From Eimeria necatrix (taxonomy: Eukaryota > Apicomplexa > Conoidasida > Eucoccidiorida > Eimeriidae), in assembly GCF_000499385.1 (NCBI RefSeq), contig NW_013654990.1:25743-60742 (forward strand): 35,000 nucleotides of DNA, written 5' to 3'. The position numbers were made by a program, and so were the translations under genes. The notes beneath the pieces are model-generated. The model searched no databases and was not told where the DNA came from. It saw only the letters and a list, made by a program, of their open reading frames with translations. Positions 1-9,796 of the stretch are shown here, piece after piece (the first letter of the stretch is position 1; each line of letters starts with the position of its first letter).

Positions 1-388
1 CCCTTCTAGCAGCAGCAGCAGCAGCAGCAGCTGCTGCTGCAGTAGCAACGGCAGCAGCAGCAGCAGCAGCTGCTGCTGCTGCTGCTGCTGCAGTAGCAAC
101 GGCAGCAGCAGCAGCTGCTGCTGCTGCTAGAAGCCAGCAGAAGCTGCAGCGATAGTCTAAGCAGCAGAAGCGGCAGCGAGAGCAGCAGCACCAGCTGCAG
201 CAACAGCAGCAGCACCCGCTGCAGCAGCAGCAGCAGCAAACTCAACAAGACCACGGGCAGCAGCTGCTGCTCTAGAAGCAGGACGAGCAACAGCAGCAGC
301 AACAGCAGCAGCAGCAGCACAGATTTGCTTCCATCATTACTTTCTTGTGCACCTTCGCCCAATTGTTTTAGTAGGCTTAGGCTTCTTT

Positions 389-419
<31 letters not shown>

Positions 420-524
420 AGCCGCTGCTGTTGCTTCAGTTTTTGGCAGAAAGAATTTCAAGTGCCACAGCTACAGCAGCAGCAGCAAATGCAGTTTATT
501 TGCGGCAGCAGCAGCAGCACAAGG

Positions 525-568
<44 letters not shown>

Positions 569-860
569 AGCCTTGTGTTCGTAAAATTGCATCTCTGGTT
601 TGCAGCAGATGAAGACAAAGTTTAAAGCTTTCGGGGTGTACAGACACCCCAAAAGCAGCTGCAGCTGCAGCTGCAGCAGCAAGAGCAGCGGAGCCCGCAA
701 CTGCACTGCAGCAGCAGCAGCTCCTGCAGCAGCAGCAGCAGCAGCAGCTCCTGCAGCAGCAGCAGCAGCAGCTCCCGCTGCAGCAGCTCCTGCAGCAGCA
801 GCAGCAGCTCTTGCTGCAGCAGCTCCTGCTGCAGCACGAGGAAGCCAACAGACGGGGCGA
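1..860. repeat. CAG/CTG trinucleotide island
   Basis: Almost the whole stretch is CAG, GCA or CTG trinucleotide with short interruptions. Open frames exist in all six phases because CAG and CTG contain no stop in any frame, and none has a recognisable domain or splice structure. A short hairpin (633-650) lies inside. I see no supportable gene. Confidence 0.85.
633..650. repeat. short hairpin, GGTGT family copy
   Basis: Perfect 7-bp arms GGGGTGT/ACACCCC around a 4-base loop. It belongs to a dispersed family whose other clear copies lie at 11138, 11324, 11513, 11555, 11881 and 15348. Confidence 0.7.
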
Positions 861-879
861 TTTGAATATTAAATAAGGA

Positions 880-1410
880 AAATCGAATTAAATAAAATGA
901 AATAAAAGAATTTAAAATGAAGTTAAAAAGAAATTAAATTAAATTAAAAAGAATTAAATTAAATTAAATTAAATTAAAAAGAAATTAAATTAAATTAAAT
1001 TAAATTAAAAAGAAATTAAATAATAAGACAGGCAACGGCGGGCAGCGCAGCAGCAGCAAAGACACCCCCGCAGCAAAATAAAAGACAAATAAATAAATAA
1101 ATAAATAATAATAAATAAATAATAAATAAATAAATAAATAATAAATAAATAAATAAATAATAAATGATGAATTATAATTAAATAAATAAAATAAAATAAA
1201 ATAAAATAAATATAAATGAAGAATTAACAAATGGTGGAAAAGGAAAAAAGAAAATGCGCAAAAGGGATAAAAAGACAATTAATTAAAATTAAATTAAAAG
1301 AAGAAATAAATAAAATTAAATAAAGTAAATAAACAAAATAAAATAAAAGAAATAAATAAAATTAAATAAAGCAAATAAATAAAATTAGAAAAGAAAAAGA
1401 ATTAAATAAT
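880..1410. repeat. A/T-rich simple repeat (AAATTAAATT, AAAT)
   Basis: Runs of AAATTAAATT, AAAT and AATAAAT with a short GC-rich interruption near 1030-1075. The open frames here are Phe/Tyr/Ile/Leu simple sequence on the minus strand. No gene is visible. Confidence 0.9.
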
Positions 1411-1479
1411 TTAAAGACACCAACTTCAAGAGCTGCGGTGTATCGACAGCTGCAGAAATATCAAAAACTGAAAAGCCCG

Positions 1480-1510
1480 TCTGTGGGTCTGCTGCTGCTC
1501 CTGCTGCTGA

Positions 1511-1548
<38 letters not shown>

Positions 1549-1665
1549 TGCGCAGCACCGCAGCAGCGGCCGCAGCTCCCACCAGCAGCAGCAGCAGCAG
1601 CAGCAGCTCCAACACCAGCTGCAGCAGCAGCCACTGGAGGAGCAGCAGCAGCTGCAAAGGCGCCG
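1480..1665. repeat. CAG tract cluster
   Basis: CAG/GCA runs separated by a few GC-rich bases, lying between the A/T block and the AGCT block. It is open in several frames on both strands and has no recognisable domain. Confidence 0.75.
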
Positions 1666-1685
1666 CGAAGCTGCTTCGGCTCGAA

Positions 1686-1846
1686 GCTAGTTAGCCAGCT
1701 AGCTAGCTATCTGGATGGCTAGCTAGCTAGCTGGCTAGCTAGCTAGCTGGCTAGCTAGCTAGCTGGCTAGCTAGCTAGGCAGATGGCTGGCTAGCTGGCT
1801 AGCTAGCTAGCTAGCTAGCTAGCTGGGTAGCTAGCTAGCTAGCTGG
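1686..1846. repeat. AGCT/CTAG tetranucleotide tract
   Basis: Near-continuous (CTAG)n with periodic GG or CAGATGG interruptions. The unit is its own reverse complement, so the whole tract can fold on itself. A second and third tract follow at 2149-2226 and 2316-2408. Confidence 0.9.
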
Positions 1847-1849
1847 GAG

Positions 1850-2007
1850 TCTCACGAGTGCGCGCATCTGCGTGGCTAGCTGGTCGTGGAGAAGACTCCA
1901 GTTCATTTCTTTTCCTTTTTGGACATTCCAAAAATCCCCCTGGAGGTTTTCGCTGCCCATAAACAGCATCGGCAGCCCCCGGCTCACTGCCTGCAGCGCG
2001 TACCTGC

Positions 2008-2056
<49 letters not shown>

Positions 2057-2145
2057 AAGATAGGCTTGTCAAATTCGCATTTTCGTAATCCATCTGAGGG
2101 ACATAAGATCGAGAAACCCGCGGCTGCGCTGACGGAACAAGAATG
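1850..2145. other. unique spacer with CAG tract, no gene called
   Basis: Non-repetitive sequence between two AGCT tracts, carrying a CAG run at about 2009-2055. A plus-strand frame is open (from a GTG near 1886 to 2158), but it has no ATG start, no domain, and its stop lies in the next AGCT tract. I regard it as non-coding or a fragment. Confidence 0.5.
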
Positions 2146-2160
2146 CACAGCTAGCTAGCT

Positions 2161-2224
2161 AGCTAGCTAGCTACTTAACTAGCTAGCTAGCTAGCTAGCT
2201 AGCTAGTTAAGTAGCTAGCTAGCT
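2161..2224. repeat. 64-bp perfect palindrome in AGCT tract
   Basis: CTACTTAACT at 2171-2180 is matched by its reverse complement at 2205-2214, with AGCT units between and outside. Pairing holds for 32 bp on each side of the centre at 2192/2193, and the first mismatch is 2160/2225. Confidence 0.9.
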
Positions 2225-2315
2225 GGAGTCATCTCTTGGCCTGCACTTTGCAGCGCTGAAGCAAACTAGCCGTCTGCGCTCTGAGCCAGGCAGGCAGGTG
2301 CCTCTAGAGCTTATA

Positions 2316-2408
2316 TCTAGCTAGCTAGCTAGCTAGCTGTTGTCTAGCTAGCTGGCTAGCTGTTGGCTAGCTAGCTGGCTAGCTGGCTAGCTAGCTGTTG
2401 GCTAGCTG
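2316..2408. repeat. AGCT/CTAG tract, third block
   Basis: CTAG units interrupted by TGTTG and TGG. It ends just before the first telomere-type arrays. Confidence 0.85.
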
Positions 2409-2514
2409 ACCACATGCGGCACTGAGCCCTCGCGTGCCAATTATCTCTGCCGCCAAAAAGGGAGACGAAGTACTTGCCGTGCTTCCCATCTGTTTGGCCC
2501 TAACAGCCAAACAC

Positions 2515-3437
2515 AAACCCTAAACCCTAAACCCTAAACCCTAAACCCTAGAGGCCCAGCGAGTCGACTGGGGGCCCCGGCTTGCAAAGGCGAAGCTCTT
2601 TGCAGCCCTGCTGCTGCTTGCTGCTGCGAGGGTTTGGGGTCAGGGCTTAGGCTCCGGAAAGAGGGTTTAGGGTTTAGGGTTTAGGGTTTAGGGTTTAGGG
2701 TTTGCGTACCCCGTGGCGGTTGCCCGCTTGGTCGTGGCTGCCAAGAATGGAGTTGATGCATTGAGAGGACTTTGTGAAGCCGCTGCACAAACCCCAGCAA
2801 ACCCTAAACCCTAAACCCTAAACCCTAAACCCTAAAAGCTTGGATTAATTCACACACGTACGCCAGCAAACCCTTGGCCTTGAACCTTGAACTCCAAAAC
2901 CTAAACCCTAAACCCTCGGCCCAATGCTGAAACCCTAATTAGTGTTTCTTTAGACCTTCAACTGCGCTGAAGGCAACAGCAGATCTGCAACCGCTAATTT
3001 AGGGTTTAGGGTTTAGGGTTTAGGGTTTACTGGTGGACGTTGACGATGTTCTTGAGCATCGAGAGATGATAAGGGGCTTCTTCATTCCTCATTATCTGCA
3101 GGCAGCGAGGGTTTAGGGTTTAGGGTTTAGAGTGGAGTTGCTAGGGTTTAGGGTTTAGGGTTTGCTGCACCGCAGCACGAAGCTTTCGAACAGTTCACGG
3201 GCGCCCGTCAAGGGTTTAGGGTTTGCAGTCTACAAAGACTCCCCCCAGGGTTTAGAGCTGCCTAGGGTTTAGGGTTTAGGGTTTAGGGTTTAGGGTTTGG
3301 GGCGATCTAGAAGCAGGTTTTTCGGGCGTGGGGCTGCGGGGCTGCAGTCTACGGAGCCTCGGCGCTCAGGCCTCAGGACCTAGGGCTTAGGGCTTAGGGT
3401 TTAGGGTTTAGGGTTTAGGGTTTAGGGTTTAGGGTTT
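2515..3437. repeat. telomere-type heptamer cluster I
   Basis: Short arrays of 2-7 units of TTTAGGG or CCCTAAA, separated by 30-120 bp of unique GC-rich sequence. CCCTAAA orientation is at 2515-2551, 2799-2836 and about 2905-2925. TTTAGGG orientation is at 2663-2703, 2998-3028, 3109-3165, 3211-3223, 3264-3299 and 3385-3437. The spacers hold no gene I can support. Confidence 0.95.
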
Positions 3438-3597
3438 GCCTTGACTGCGTCGTAATAAGCAGAATGAATCCAACAAGCATCGCAGTTTGCTGCTGCGCAA
3501 ACTTGAGGGTTTTCGGGTGTCACTTCAGCTATCAGCTTTTTGCTGGGAAACTGCTGCCGCAGGAAGCTGGTGAGTTCCTGCGGAAGCAAAACAAACA
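3438..3597. other. unique spacer, no gene seen
   Basis: GC-balanced single-copy sequence between heptamer cluster I and the A/T repeat. It holds no open frame of note. A GGGTGTC half-motif of the hairpin family occurs near 3515. Confidence 0.5.
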
Positions 3598-3700
3598 AAT
3601 TAATTTAATTAATTTAATTAATTTAATTAATTTAATTTAATTTAATTTAATTTAATTTAATTAATTTAATTTAATCAATTAATTCATTAATTAATTGTTA
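3598..3700. repeat. AATTAATTT simple repeat
   Basis: Uninterrupted A/T pentamer and nonamer units (TTAATTTAA). A similar block lies at 3931-4053, on the other side of a CAG/CTG island. Confidence 0.9.
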
Positions 3701-3930
3701 TTTATTTGCTGCAACAAATTGCGGCTTTTTACGAACAATCCGCTCCCACAAGCGGCAGCGGAAAGTGCGGATTGCTGCTGCAGCAGCAGCAGCAGCAGCA
3801 GCGATTGCTGCTGCTGCTGCAGCAGCAGCAGCGATTGCTGCTGCAGCAGCGGCAGCAATTGCTGCTACTGCAGCAGCGGAAGGGCACCAAGCTGCAGCAG
3901 CACTTGGTTTGCTGATTAGGAATGATTGAC
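3701..3930. repeat. mixed CTG/CAG island between A/T blocks
   Basis: Alternating CTG and CAG runs (for example 3773-3860) form inverted trinucleotide tracts that can pair with each other. Open frames on both strands give only Cys/Ser, Gln/Leu or Ala runs. Confidence 0.75.
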
Positions 3931-4053
3931 TCAATTGAATTAATTTTAATAAATTTAATTATTTTAATTTATATTAATTAATTAAATTAATAAATTAAAT
4001 TAATTTAAATTAATTTAATTTAATTTAATTATTTTTAATTTTAAAAAATTAAA
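3931..4053. repeat. AATTAATTT simple repeat, second block
   Basis: Same A/T units as at 3598-3700, but more degenerate. Confidence 0.9.
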
Positions 4054-4099
4054 TAAAGGCAAAAGAGGCGACGCCGCACCTGCAGCAAATCCCAGGGCA

Positions 4100-4151
4100 G
4101 ATTGTGCACAGAGTCGAGACGCAGTGCATCGCCGCTGCAGCAAACAAACAC

Positions 4152-4209
<58 letters not shown>

Positions 4210-4483
4210 TGCAGCAACAACAGGGTGGCAGCAGCTGCAACGAGGGCGCCACCAGCAAATCTAGCAGGAACCCCGGCAGCGCTAACGGAAGCAGCAGCAG
4301 CAGCAAAGGCCGCAGCAGCAGCAGCAAGGGCCGCAGCAGCAGCAGCAAAGGCCGCAGCAGCAGCAGAAAAGCGCGCAGCAGCAACCGCAGCTTCGACAGC
4401 AGCAAAAGCAGCAGCAGCAGCAAACGCCGCAGCAGCAGCTGCATCGCCGCAGCAACGAAACCAGCGCCCAAAACAGCAACCAA

Positions 4484-4549
<66 letters not shown>

Positions 4550-4695
4550 CCTGACTTGTATTCCTCCAGGAAAACAGCAGCAGCTTTTTTAATCATGTTT
4601 CGAACTTGGGGTTTTTGAAAAGAAAACTTTCTTCCCCATCCAGATTCTCCCCCGCCTTCAAAGTAAATGCCGCCGTTGTTGTGGGGCCCGTAGCT

Positions 4696-4734
<39 letters not shown>

Positions 4735-5015
4735 CAAGACACGCATTTGCTGCTGCTGCTGCTGCTGTTTTGCTGCTGTTGAAGCTGGGGTTGCTGCTGC
4801 GCTCCGTTTTGCTGCTGCTGCTGTTGTTGCTGGTGCTGCTGCTATTGTTGTGCTGCTGGTGCTGCTGCCTTTGCTGTTGCTGCTGCTGCTGTAGCAGCAG
4901 CAAATCACTTGCCCAGCAGGGCCTGCAGCAGCAGCTGCAGCAGCTCTTGTTGCAGCAGCTGTTGCTGCTGCTGCACCCTGTGTGAAATGAATCAACGAAA
5001 GCAGCAGCAAAAACG

Positions 5016-5073
<58 letters not shown>

Positions 5074-5145
5074 TACCCGTCCCAGTTCCAGAGAGAGTTC
5101 AGCTTTGAAGACCCGTGGTTTAGCACCACGTCGAATATCACCTGA
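4100..5145. repeat. dense CAG/CTG island with exon-like gap
   Basis: Long pure tracts occur at about 4152-4207 (CTG), 4488-4548 (CAG), 4695-4734 (CAG) and 5017-5071 (CAG). A 21-bp unit (GGCCGC followed by CAG units and AAA) repeats about four times at 4305-4375. Two non-repetitive patches, 4550-4695 and 5072-5145, are open but unrecognised. Because CAG/CTG is open in every frame, the long minus-strand frame across 4282-5163 is not by itself evidence of a gene. Confidence 0.75.
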
Positions 5146-5160
5146 AGCCAACACCCCTCC

Positions 5161-5713
5161 CAAACCCTAAACCCTAAACCCTAAACCCTAAACCCTAAAC
5201 CCTAATCGCCAAGTTGTGTTCTCTCTCTCGCTTCGCTGCCGTTCAGCCCCCGCGCAAACCCCAAACCCCGCGCGCCAGCCCCAACCCCCAAACCCTAAAC
5301 CCCAAACCCTAAACCCCAAACCCTAAACCCTAAACCCTAAACCCTAGCTCACAGCGATGCCGCGGCGGTGGCAGCTGTCCACCAAAACCCTCAAACCCTC
5401 AGGGTTTCCGTAGGGGGAGTGGAGGGCCATTAGAAGGCGAGGGTTATACCCCCAGAGGCCCCCGAATTCTTGCACAGGCATGAGTTCCACGGCGTTGAAA
5501 CCCTGCAAACCCTAAACCCTAAACCCTAAACCCTAAACCCCAAACCCTAAACCCTAAACCCCAAACCCTACTGCCCGAACCTCCCTGGCGCCCAGACGCA
5601 CCAGAGAGGCTATGTAGTCCAGCTTTTCCCCGATTGCCTCAAACACCCTGCGCACACACCCCAAACCCTAAACCCTAAACCCTAAACCCTAAGCCCTAAA
5701 CCCTAAACCCTAG
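5161..5713. repeat. telomere-type heptamer cluster II
   Basis: CCCTAAA arrays at 5161-5204, 5287-5345, 5508-5569 and 5661-5713, all in the same orientation, with CCCCAAA variants. The spacers are unique GC-rich sequence without genes. Confidence 0.95.
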
Positions 5714-5810
5714 CTGCTGTTGCTCACGTTTGGCCTTCCTTTGGCTGGGCGAAAGTAGAAGGGTGAAGTTCATATATAATCCACTTGTTCCACGGCTCCA
5801 GGGCTGGAGG

Positions 5811-5851
<41 letters not shown>

Positions 5852-6116
5852 CTTTCCCTGCTGCTGCTGCTGCTGCTGCGGGGGGCAAAACGACGAAGCA
5901 GTCGTTGCTGTTGAAGTCGCAAAAACGCGCGTAGGGGTCACCTGCAGCAGCAGCAGCAGCAGCAGCATGTGCTGCAGCAGCAGCAGCATGTGCTGCAGCA
6001 GCAGCAGCAGCAGCAGGTGCTGCAGCAGCAGCAGCAGGTGCTGCTGCAGCAGGAGCACTGCTGCCCCATGGGTCCGAGGGCCGAGCAGGCTGCGCGCGAA
6101 CCCCAGCCGGAACCCC
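5714..6116. other. CTG/CAG-bearing spacer, gene doubtful
   Basis: About 400 bp enclosed by heptamer arrays, with a CTG tract at 5811-5850 and CAG/TGCTGCAG units at 5943-6060. Both strands are open across it (131-140 codons). The minus-strand stop is created by the flanking heptamer (TTTAGGG). I recognise no domain and do not call a gene. Confidence 0.4.
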
Positions 6117-6700
6117 AAACCCTAAACCCTAAACCCTAAACCCTAAACCCTAAACCCTAAACCCTAAACCCTAAACCCTTCCCCTACCCTAAACCCTAAA
6201 CCCTAAACCCTAAACCCTAAACCCTAAACCCTAAACCCTAAACCCTAAATACAAACCCTAAACCCTAAACCCTAAACCCTAAACCCTAAACCCTAAACCC
6301 TAAACCCTAAACCCTAAACCTAAACCCTAAACCCTAAACCCTAAACCCTAAACCCTAAACCCTAGAGCACCTTGAAGCGGGGCAAACCGAGAACGCCAGC
6401 CCCAATTCAACAAAACCCTAAACCCTAAACCCTAAACCCTAAACCCTAAACCCTAAACCCTAAACCCTAAACCCGAAAGCCTAAACCGTACAAAACCCTA
6501 AACCCTAAACCCTAAACCCTAAACCCTAAACCCTAAACCCTAAACCCTAAACCCTAAACCGCAAACCCTAAACCCTAAACCCTAAACCCTAAACCCTAAA
6601 CCCTAAACCCTAAACCCTAAGCTGACCACTGCCCTAAACCCTAAACCCTAAACCCTAAACCCTAAACCCTAAACCCTAAACCCTAAACCCTAAACCCTAA
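6117..6700. repeat. telomere-type heptamer cluster III, longest arrays
   Basis: The longest arrays in the window: 6117-6365 (about 35 units with three small interruptions), 6413-6473, 6494-6619 and 6632-6700. All are CCCTAAA on the plus strand. Interruptions are single degenerate units or short unique inserts. A chromosome end is unlikely because complex sequence and genes continue on both sides. Confidence 0.97.
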
Positions 6701-6870
6701 ATATCACGGCGGTGCAGCAAATGGCCTTCTTGGTGGAAGCAGTCGTTGCAGTTGGAAGCAAAAATGAAATGATAAGCAGCACCTCCGCAGACACCCGAAA
6801 GGCTAACTGACCACTGGTCACCTGGCTCTCTTTCCATGGGAAATTTGCTGCCAGCCACTTCCACCTGCGC
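6701..6870. other. unique spacer with small palindrome
   Basis: Single-copy sequence between arrays, with no open frame of note. It contains TGACCACTGGTCA (6808-6820), one copy of a palindromic motif that recurs at 20340, 20642, 21709 and 30059. Confidence 0.5.
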
Positions 6871-7073
6871 CAAACCCTAAACCCTAAACCCTAAACCCTA
6901 AACCCTAAACCCTAAACCCTCGGTCCACGCCCGCAGCCCCAAACCCTCCTCGGCACAGGCTCAGCGGGGCTCTTGCCGGCAGCAAAAGCCTCCAGTCGCA
7001 CGCGAGCTCAGAAACCCCTAACCCTAAACCCTAAACCCTAAACCCTAAACCCTAAACCCTAAACCCTAAACCC
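6871..7073. repeat. telomere-type heptamer cluster IV
   Basis: CCCTAAA arrays at 6871-6920 and about 7015-7073, with a GC-rich unique spacer between them. The second array supplies the stop codon of the minus-strand Ala-rich frame that follows. Confidence 0.95.
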
Positions 7074-7197
7074 TCACCCAGGCTTCCTCTACGTGGGGCC
7101 CCCAGAACCGGAATGTGCAAAGGCCCTTTTGGGGGTCAAACAAAGTGGCCCCCATTTCCCCTTTTGAGCCATCTTCGCTGCGTGGAATAACAGCAAT

Positions 7198-7256
<59 letters not shown>

Positions 7257-8180
7257 CTGTAGCTGTTGCTGCTTCTGCTGCAGGCGCTGCTTTCGCCTTG
7301 GATTCGGGTGCTGCTGCTGGCTGTGCTGCTGCAGCTGCGGGCGTCGAAGTGACTTCTGCTGCCCCTGTCATTGTTGCTGCTGCTGCCGCTGCTGCTGCTG
7401 CTGCTGCTGCTGCTTCCGTTGCTGCTGCTTCCGCAGCTGCTGCCGATTCAGCTGCTGCCACTGCTGCGTCTGCTTCCCTCGCCGCCGCTGCTTCTGCTGC
7501 TGCTGCTGCTTCTGCTGCGGCAGCTGCTGCTGCTGCTGTCTTCGCGACTCCCGGCGCCGCTGCTGCTTCTGCTGCTGCTGCTGCTGTTTCTGCTGCTGCG
7601 TCCGCTGCTGCTTCTGCTGCTGCTGCCTCGATCGCTGCAGTCTCTGTGGCTCTTTTTGCTGCTGCTGCTGCTTCTGCGGCTGGTGCAGCAGCTGCTGCTG
7701 CTTCAGCTGGCTCAAGCTCCGACGCCCTTACTGCTGCTTCTGCTGCTGCTGCTGCTGTTGCTGCTGCTGCATCGCTACACCGCGCGGCTTCTGCTGCTGC
7801 TGCTTCCGCTGCTGCTGTTGCTGCTGCTGCTTTCTCTGCGCTTGCTGCTGCTATTGTTTCTGCTTCTGCTGCGGCATCCTCCCCATCTGCTGCTGCTGCC
7901 TCTTCTTGTGCTGCTGCTGCAGCTGCCGCTGCTGCTGCTGCTGCTGCTGCTTCCTCTCCTGCTGCAGCCGGTCCGCTGCTCGACTCTGTTGTTGCTGCTG
8001 CTGCTATTGCAGCAGCAACTGCTTCACGAATGGCTGCCTCTTCTGCTGCTCCTGCAGCTGCTGCGGCTTCTGGGTCCTGTATTGCTGCTGCTGCTTCCTC
8101 TGCTGCTGCTGCTGCTGCTGCTGTAGCTTCTTGTGGCGCTTGTTCCACTCCTGCTGCTGTTCTCTCGTTTGCGTCTTTTG

Positions 8181-8218
<38 letters not shown>

Positions 8219-8479
8219 TCGTTTGCTGCTTCTAGGCCTGTTGCTTTTGTTGTATCTGACGCTGCTGCTGCTGCTTCAGAAGCTTCTGCTGCAGCAGCTG
8301 CAGCTGCAGGTGCTGCTGCTGCGGGTGCTGCTGCTGCAGGTGCTGCTGCTGCAGGTGCTGCTGCTGCAGGTTCTGCTGCTGCTGCTGCTTCTGGCAGCAC
8401 GTCGCCTGCTGCAGTTGCTGCAGCACTAGAAAGCTTCTGCGACTCTCTCGAAGCAGATATGGAGGGATGCTGCAGCTTG

Positions 8480-8529
<50 letters not shown>

Positions 8530-8610
8530 CTGCTGCCGCCGCTGCTGCTGCTTCGCCTGCTGCTGCTGCTGCTGCTCCTCCTCCTCTTCTTCTTCCTGTG
8601 TGTGCCTCAC
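7066..8610 (-). CDS. Ala/Glu-rich open frame, uncertain gene
   Basis: I do not recognise this protein. The minus strand is open for about 514 codons. The frame begins with Glu and Gln runs, then is mostly Ala runs punctuated by Glu, Asp, Lys, Thr and Pro, with about five AAAAP units near residues 80-105. It ends in a non-repetitive tail, GLCTFRFWGPHVEEAWVRV. Charged residues recur along its length and it contains almost no Cys. The opposite strand is also open but gives mainly uncharged Ser/Ala, so minus is preferred. GCA/CAG also lies on the minus strand, the exon polarity seen in the firm genes. Against a gene: there is no in-frame ATG at the 5' end (the frame enters from a heptamer array and the first start-like codon is GTG), the stop comes from another heptamer array, and no domain is visible. 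It could be an internal exon, or repeat DNA that happens to be open. Confidence 0.3.
8312..8372 (-). repeat. 15-bp minisatellite (AAAAP units)
   Basis: GGTGCTGCTGCTGCA is repeated about four to five times. On the minus strand it reads as Ala-Ala-Ala-Ala-Pro units inside the Ala-rich frame. Confidence 0.8.
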
Positions 8611-8645
8611 CGCCGTAGCGAGGCCGTCGTACTGCAGGCATTCCG

Positions 8646-8690
8646 CAAACCCTAAACCCTAAACCCTAAACCCTAAACCCTAAACCCTAG
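8646..8690. repeat. telomere-type heptamer array
   Basis: About six CCCTAAA units directly next to the 5' end of the Ala-rich frame. Confidence 0.95.
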
Positions 8691-8782
8691 GTCCTAAAGC
8701 GTGAGTTCCAACTCCTGCTATTTCAGCAACAGCAGCAACTGCAGCAGTTGCAACGGCAGCAGCTGCACAGGCAGAACTAGCG

Positions 8783-8825
<43 letters not shown>

Positions 8826-8840
8826 GAACTGTGACAGCAG

Positions 8841-8871
<31 letters not shown>

Positions 8872-8938
8872 AACCGCCAGCAGCAACAAATTTGGCTGAA
8901 ATAAATTGGGATCGTGAAGATGTGTTGCAGCAGCAGAC
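8691..8938. repeat. CAG tracts in inter-array spacer
   Basis: CAG runs at about 8787-8824 and 8843-8870, with short unique flanks. The frames are open on both strands without a domain. Confidence 0.7.
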
Positions 8939-9026
8939 CAAAACCCTAAACCCTAAACCCAAAACCCTGAACTCCCCGGCGTTCGGCCTAAACCCTAAAC
9001 CCTAAACCCTAAACCCTAAACCCTAA
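8939..9026. repeat. telomere-type heptamer arrays
   Basis: Two CCCTAAA arrays, 8939-8960 and 8988-9026, split by a 27-bp unique insert. Confidence 0.95.
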
Positions 9027-9261
9027 CGCGTACTTCGGGTGTGTGCGTGTTTCTTCTGTTTCTGTGCCTGTGGCAGCACTTAAGCAATCGAAATATATCC
9101 ATAGTAAGGCCGTTGGTGTTGCTGCTGCTGCTGCTGCTGCTGTTGCTGCTGCTGGCGTAGCCGCTGCTGCTGCTGCTGCTGCTGCTCCACTGCTGCTGCC
9201 TGTCGGCTGCAGCAAGACCCCCAAGACAACAAAGCGCAAAGACTGCAGCACACTGCGGAAT
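9027..9261. other. spacer with CTG tracts, no gene called
   Basis: CTG runs at 9118-9145 and 9160-9186, with unique flanks. A plus-strand frame is open but is mostly Ala/Val runs, and it stops at the next heptamer array. Confidence 0.5.
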
Positions 9262-9290
9262 TAGGGTTTAGGGTTTAGGGCTTAGGGTTT
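9262..9290. repeat. telomere-type array, TTTAGGG orientation
   Basis: Four units in TTTAGGG orientation, the first reversal after about 4 kb of consistently CCCTAAA arrays. Confidence 0.9.
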
Positions 9291-9329
9291 CTAGATCCAA
9301 TGTCGGGGTGAAGCCAGTCCATTTCGTGC

Positions 9330-9336
9330 TGCTGCA

Positions 9337-9393
<57 letters not shown>
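9330..9393. repeat. pure CTG tract
   Basis: About 20 CTG units with one TGCAG interruption near the start. Confidence 0.9.
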
Positions 9394-9491
9394 AACGAGG
9401 CAGCGAGGGTTTACAGCCAGCCGACAGCTAGAAGCTCCAGCAGCAAGAAACGGGATGTGCAAGAAGCTGTTTTTGGCTTGAGGAGCTTCGA

Positions 9492-9532
9492 AACCTAAAC
9501 CCTAAACCCTAAACCCTAAACCCTAAACCCTA
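9492..9532. repeat. telomere-type array, CCCTAAA orientation
   Basis: About six CCCTAAA units, followed within 70 bp by TTTAGGG-orientation arrays. Confidence 0.95.
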
Positions 9533-9601
9533 GCAGCAGGCGGCGAGATGGCGCTGCACACGAAAACACAGAGGGGGAAAAGACACAGCGAAATGAAACA
9601 C

Positions 9602-9745
9602 TAGGGTTTAGCTTTAGGGTTTAGGTTGAGGGTTTAGGGCTTGGGGACGGACGCCTAGGGTTTAGGGTTTAGGGTTTAGGGTTTGAGGGGACTCGGACAG
9701 CACAGCCCAGCGCACACGAGGCGGTGGAGACGGTGCTGCGCGGCG
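9602..9745. repeat. telomere-type arrays, TTTAGGG orientation
   Basis: A degenerate array (9602-9640) and a regular one (9656-9684), with a short GC-rich spacer on each side. Confidence 0.9.
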
Positions 9746-9746
9746 G

Positions 9747-9796
9747 CTAGGGTTTAGGGTTTAGGGTTTAGGGTTTGCAAACCCTAAACCCTAAAT
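9747..9796. repeat. head-to-head heptamer junction
   Basis: Four to five TTTAGGG units run directly into CCCTAAA units through TTTGCAAA (centre 9777/9778). The result is an inverted repeat in which the G-rich strand changes sides. Confidence 0.9.

Noticed and set aside
560..660. Minus-strand patch reading HPESFKLCLHLLQTRDAIL
   Set aside because: It is short, includes part of a dispersed hairpin copy, and the surrounding repeat has the opposite polarity from that expected for minus-strand exons.
4100..5145. CRISPR-like regular spacing of repeats
   Set aside because: Units are trinucleotide and 21-bp tandem repeats without unique spacers, in a eukaryotic genome.
6117..6700. A true chromosome end
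   Set aside because: The arrays are interrupted, change orientation elsewhere, and are flanked on both sides by kilobases of other sequence and genes.
7115..8662. 515-codon plus-strand open frame, Ala/Ser-rich, opposite the minus-strand Ala/Glu frame
   Set aside because: It is almost without charged residues and ends in Cys runs from CTG. It is best explained as the complement of GCA/CAG repeat, and it stops at a heptamer array.
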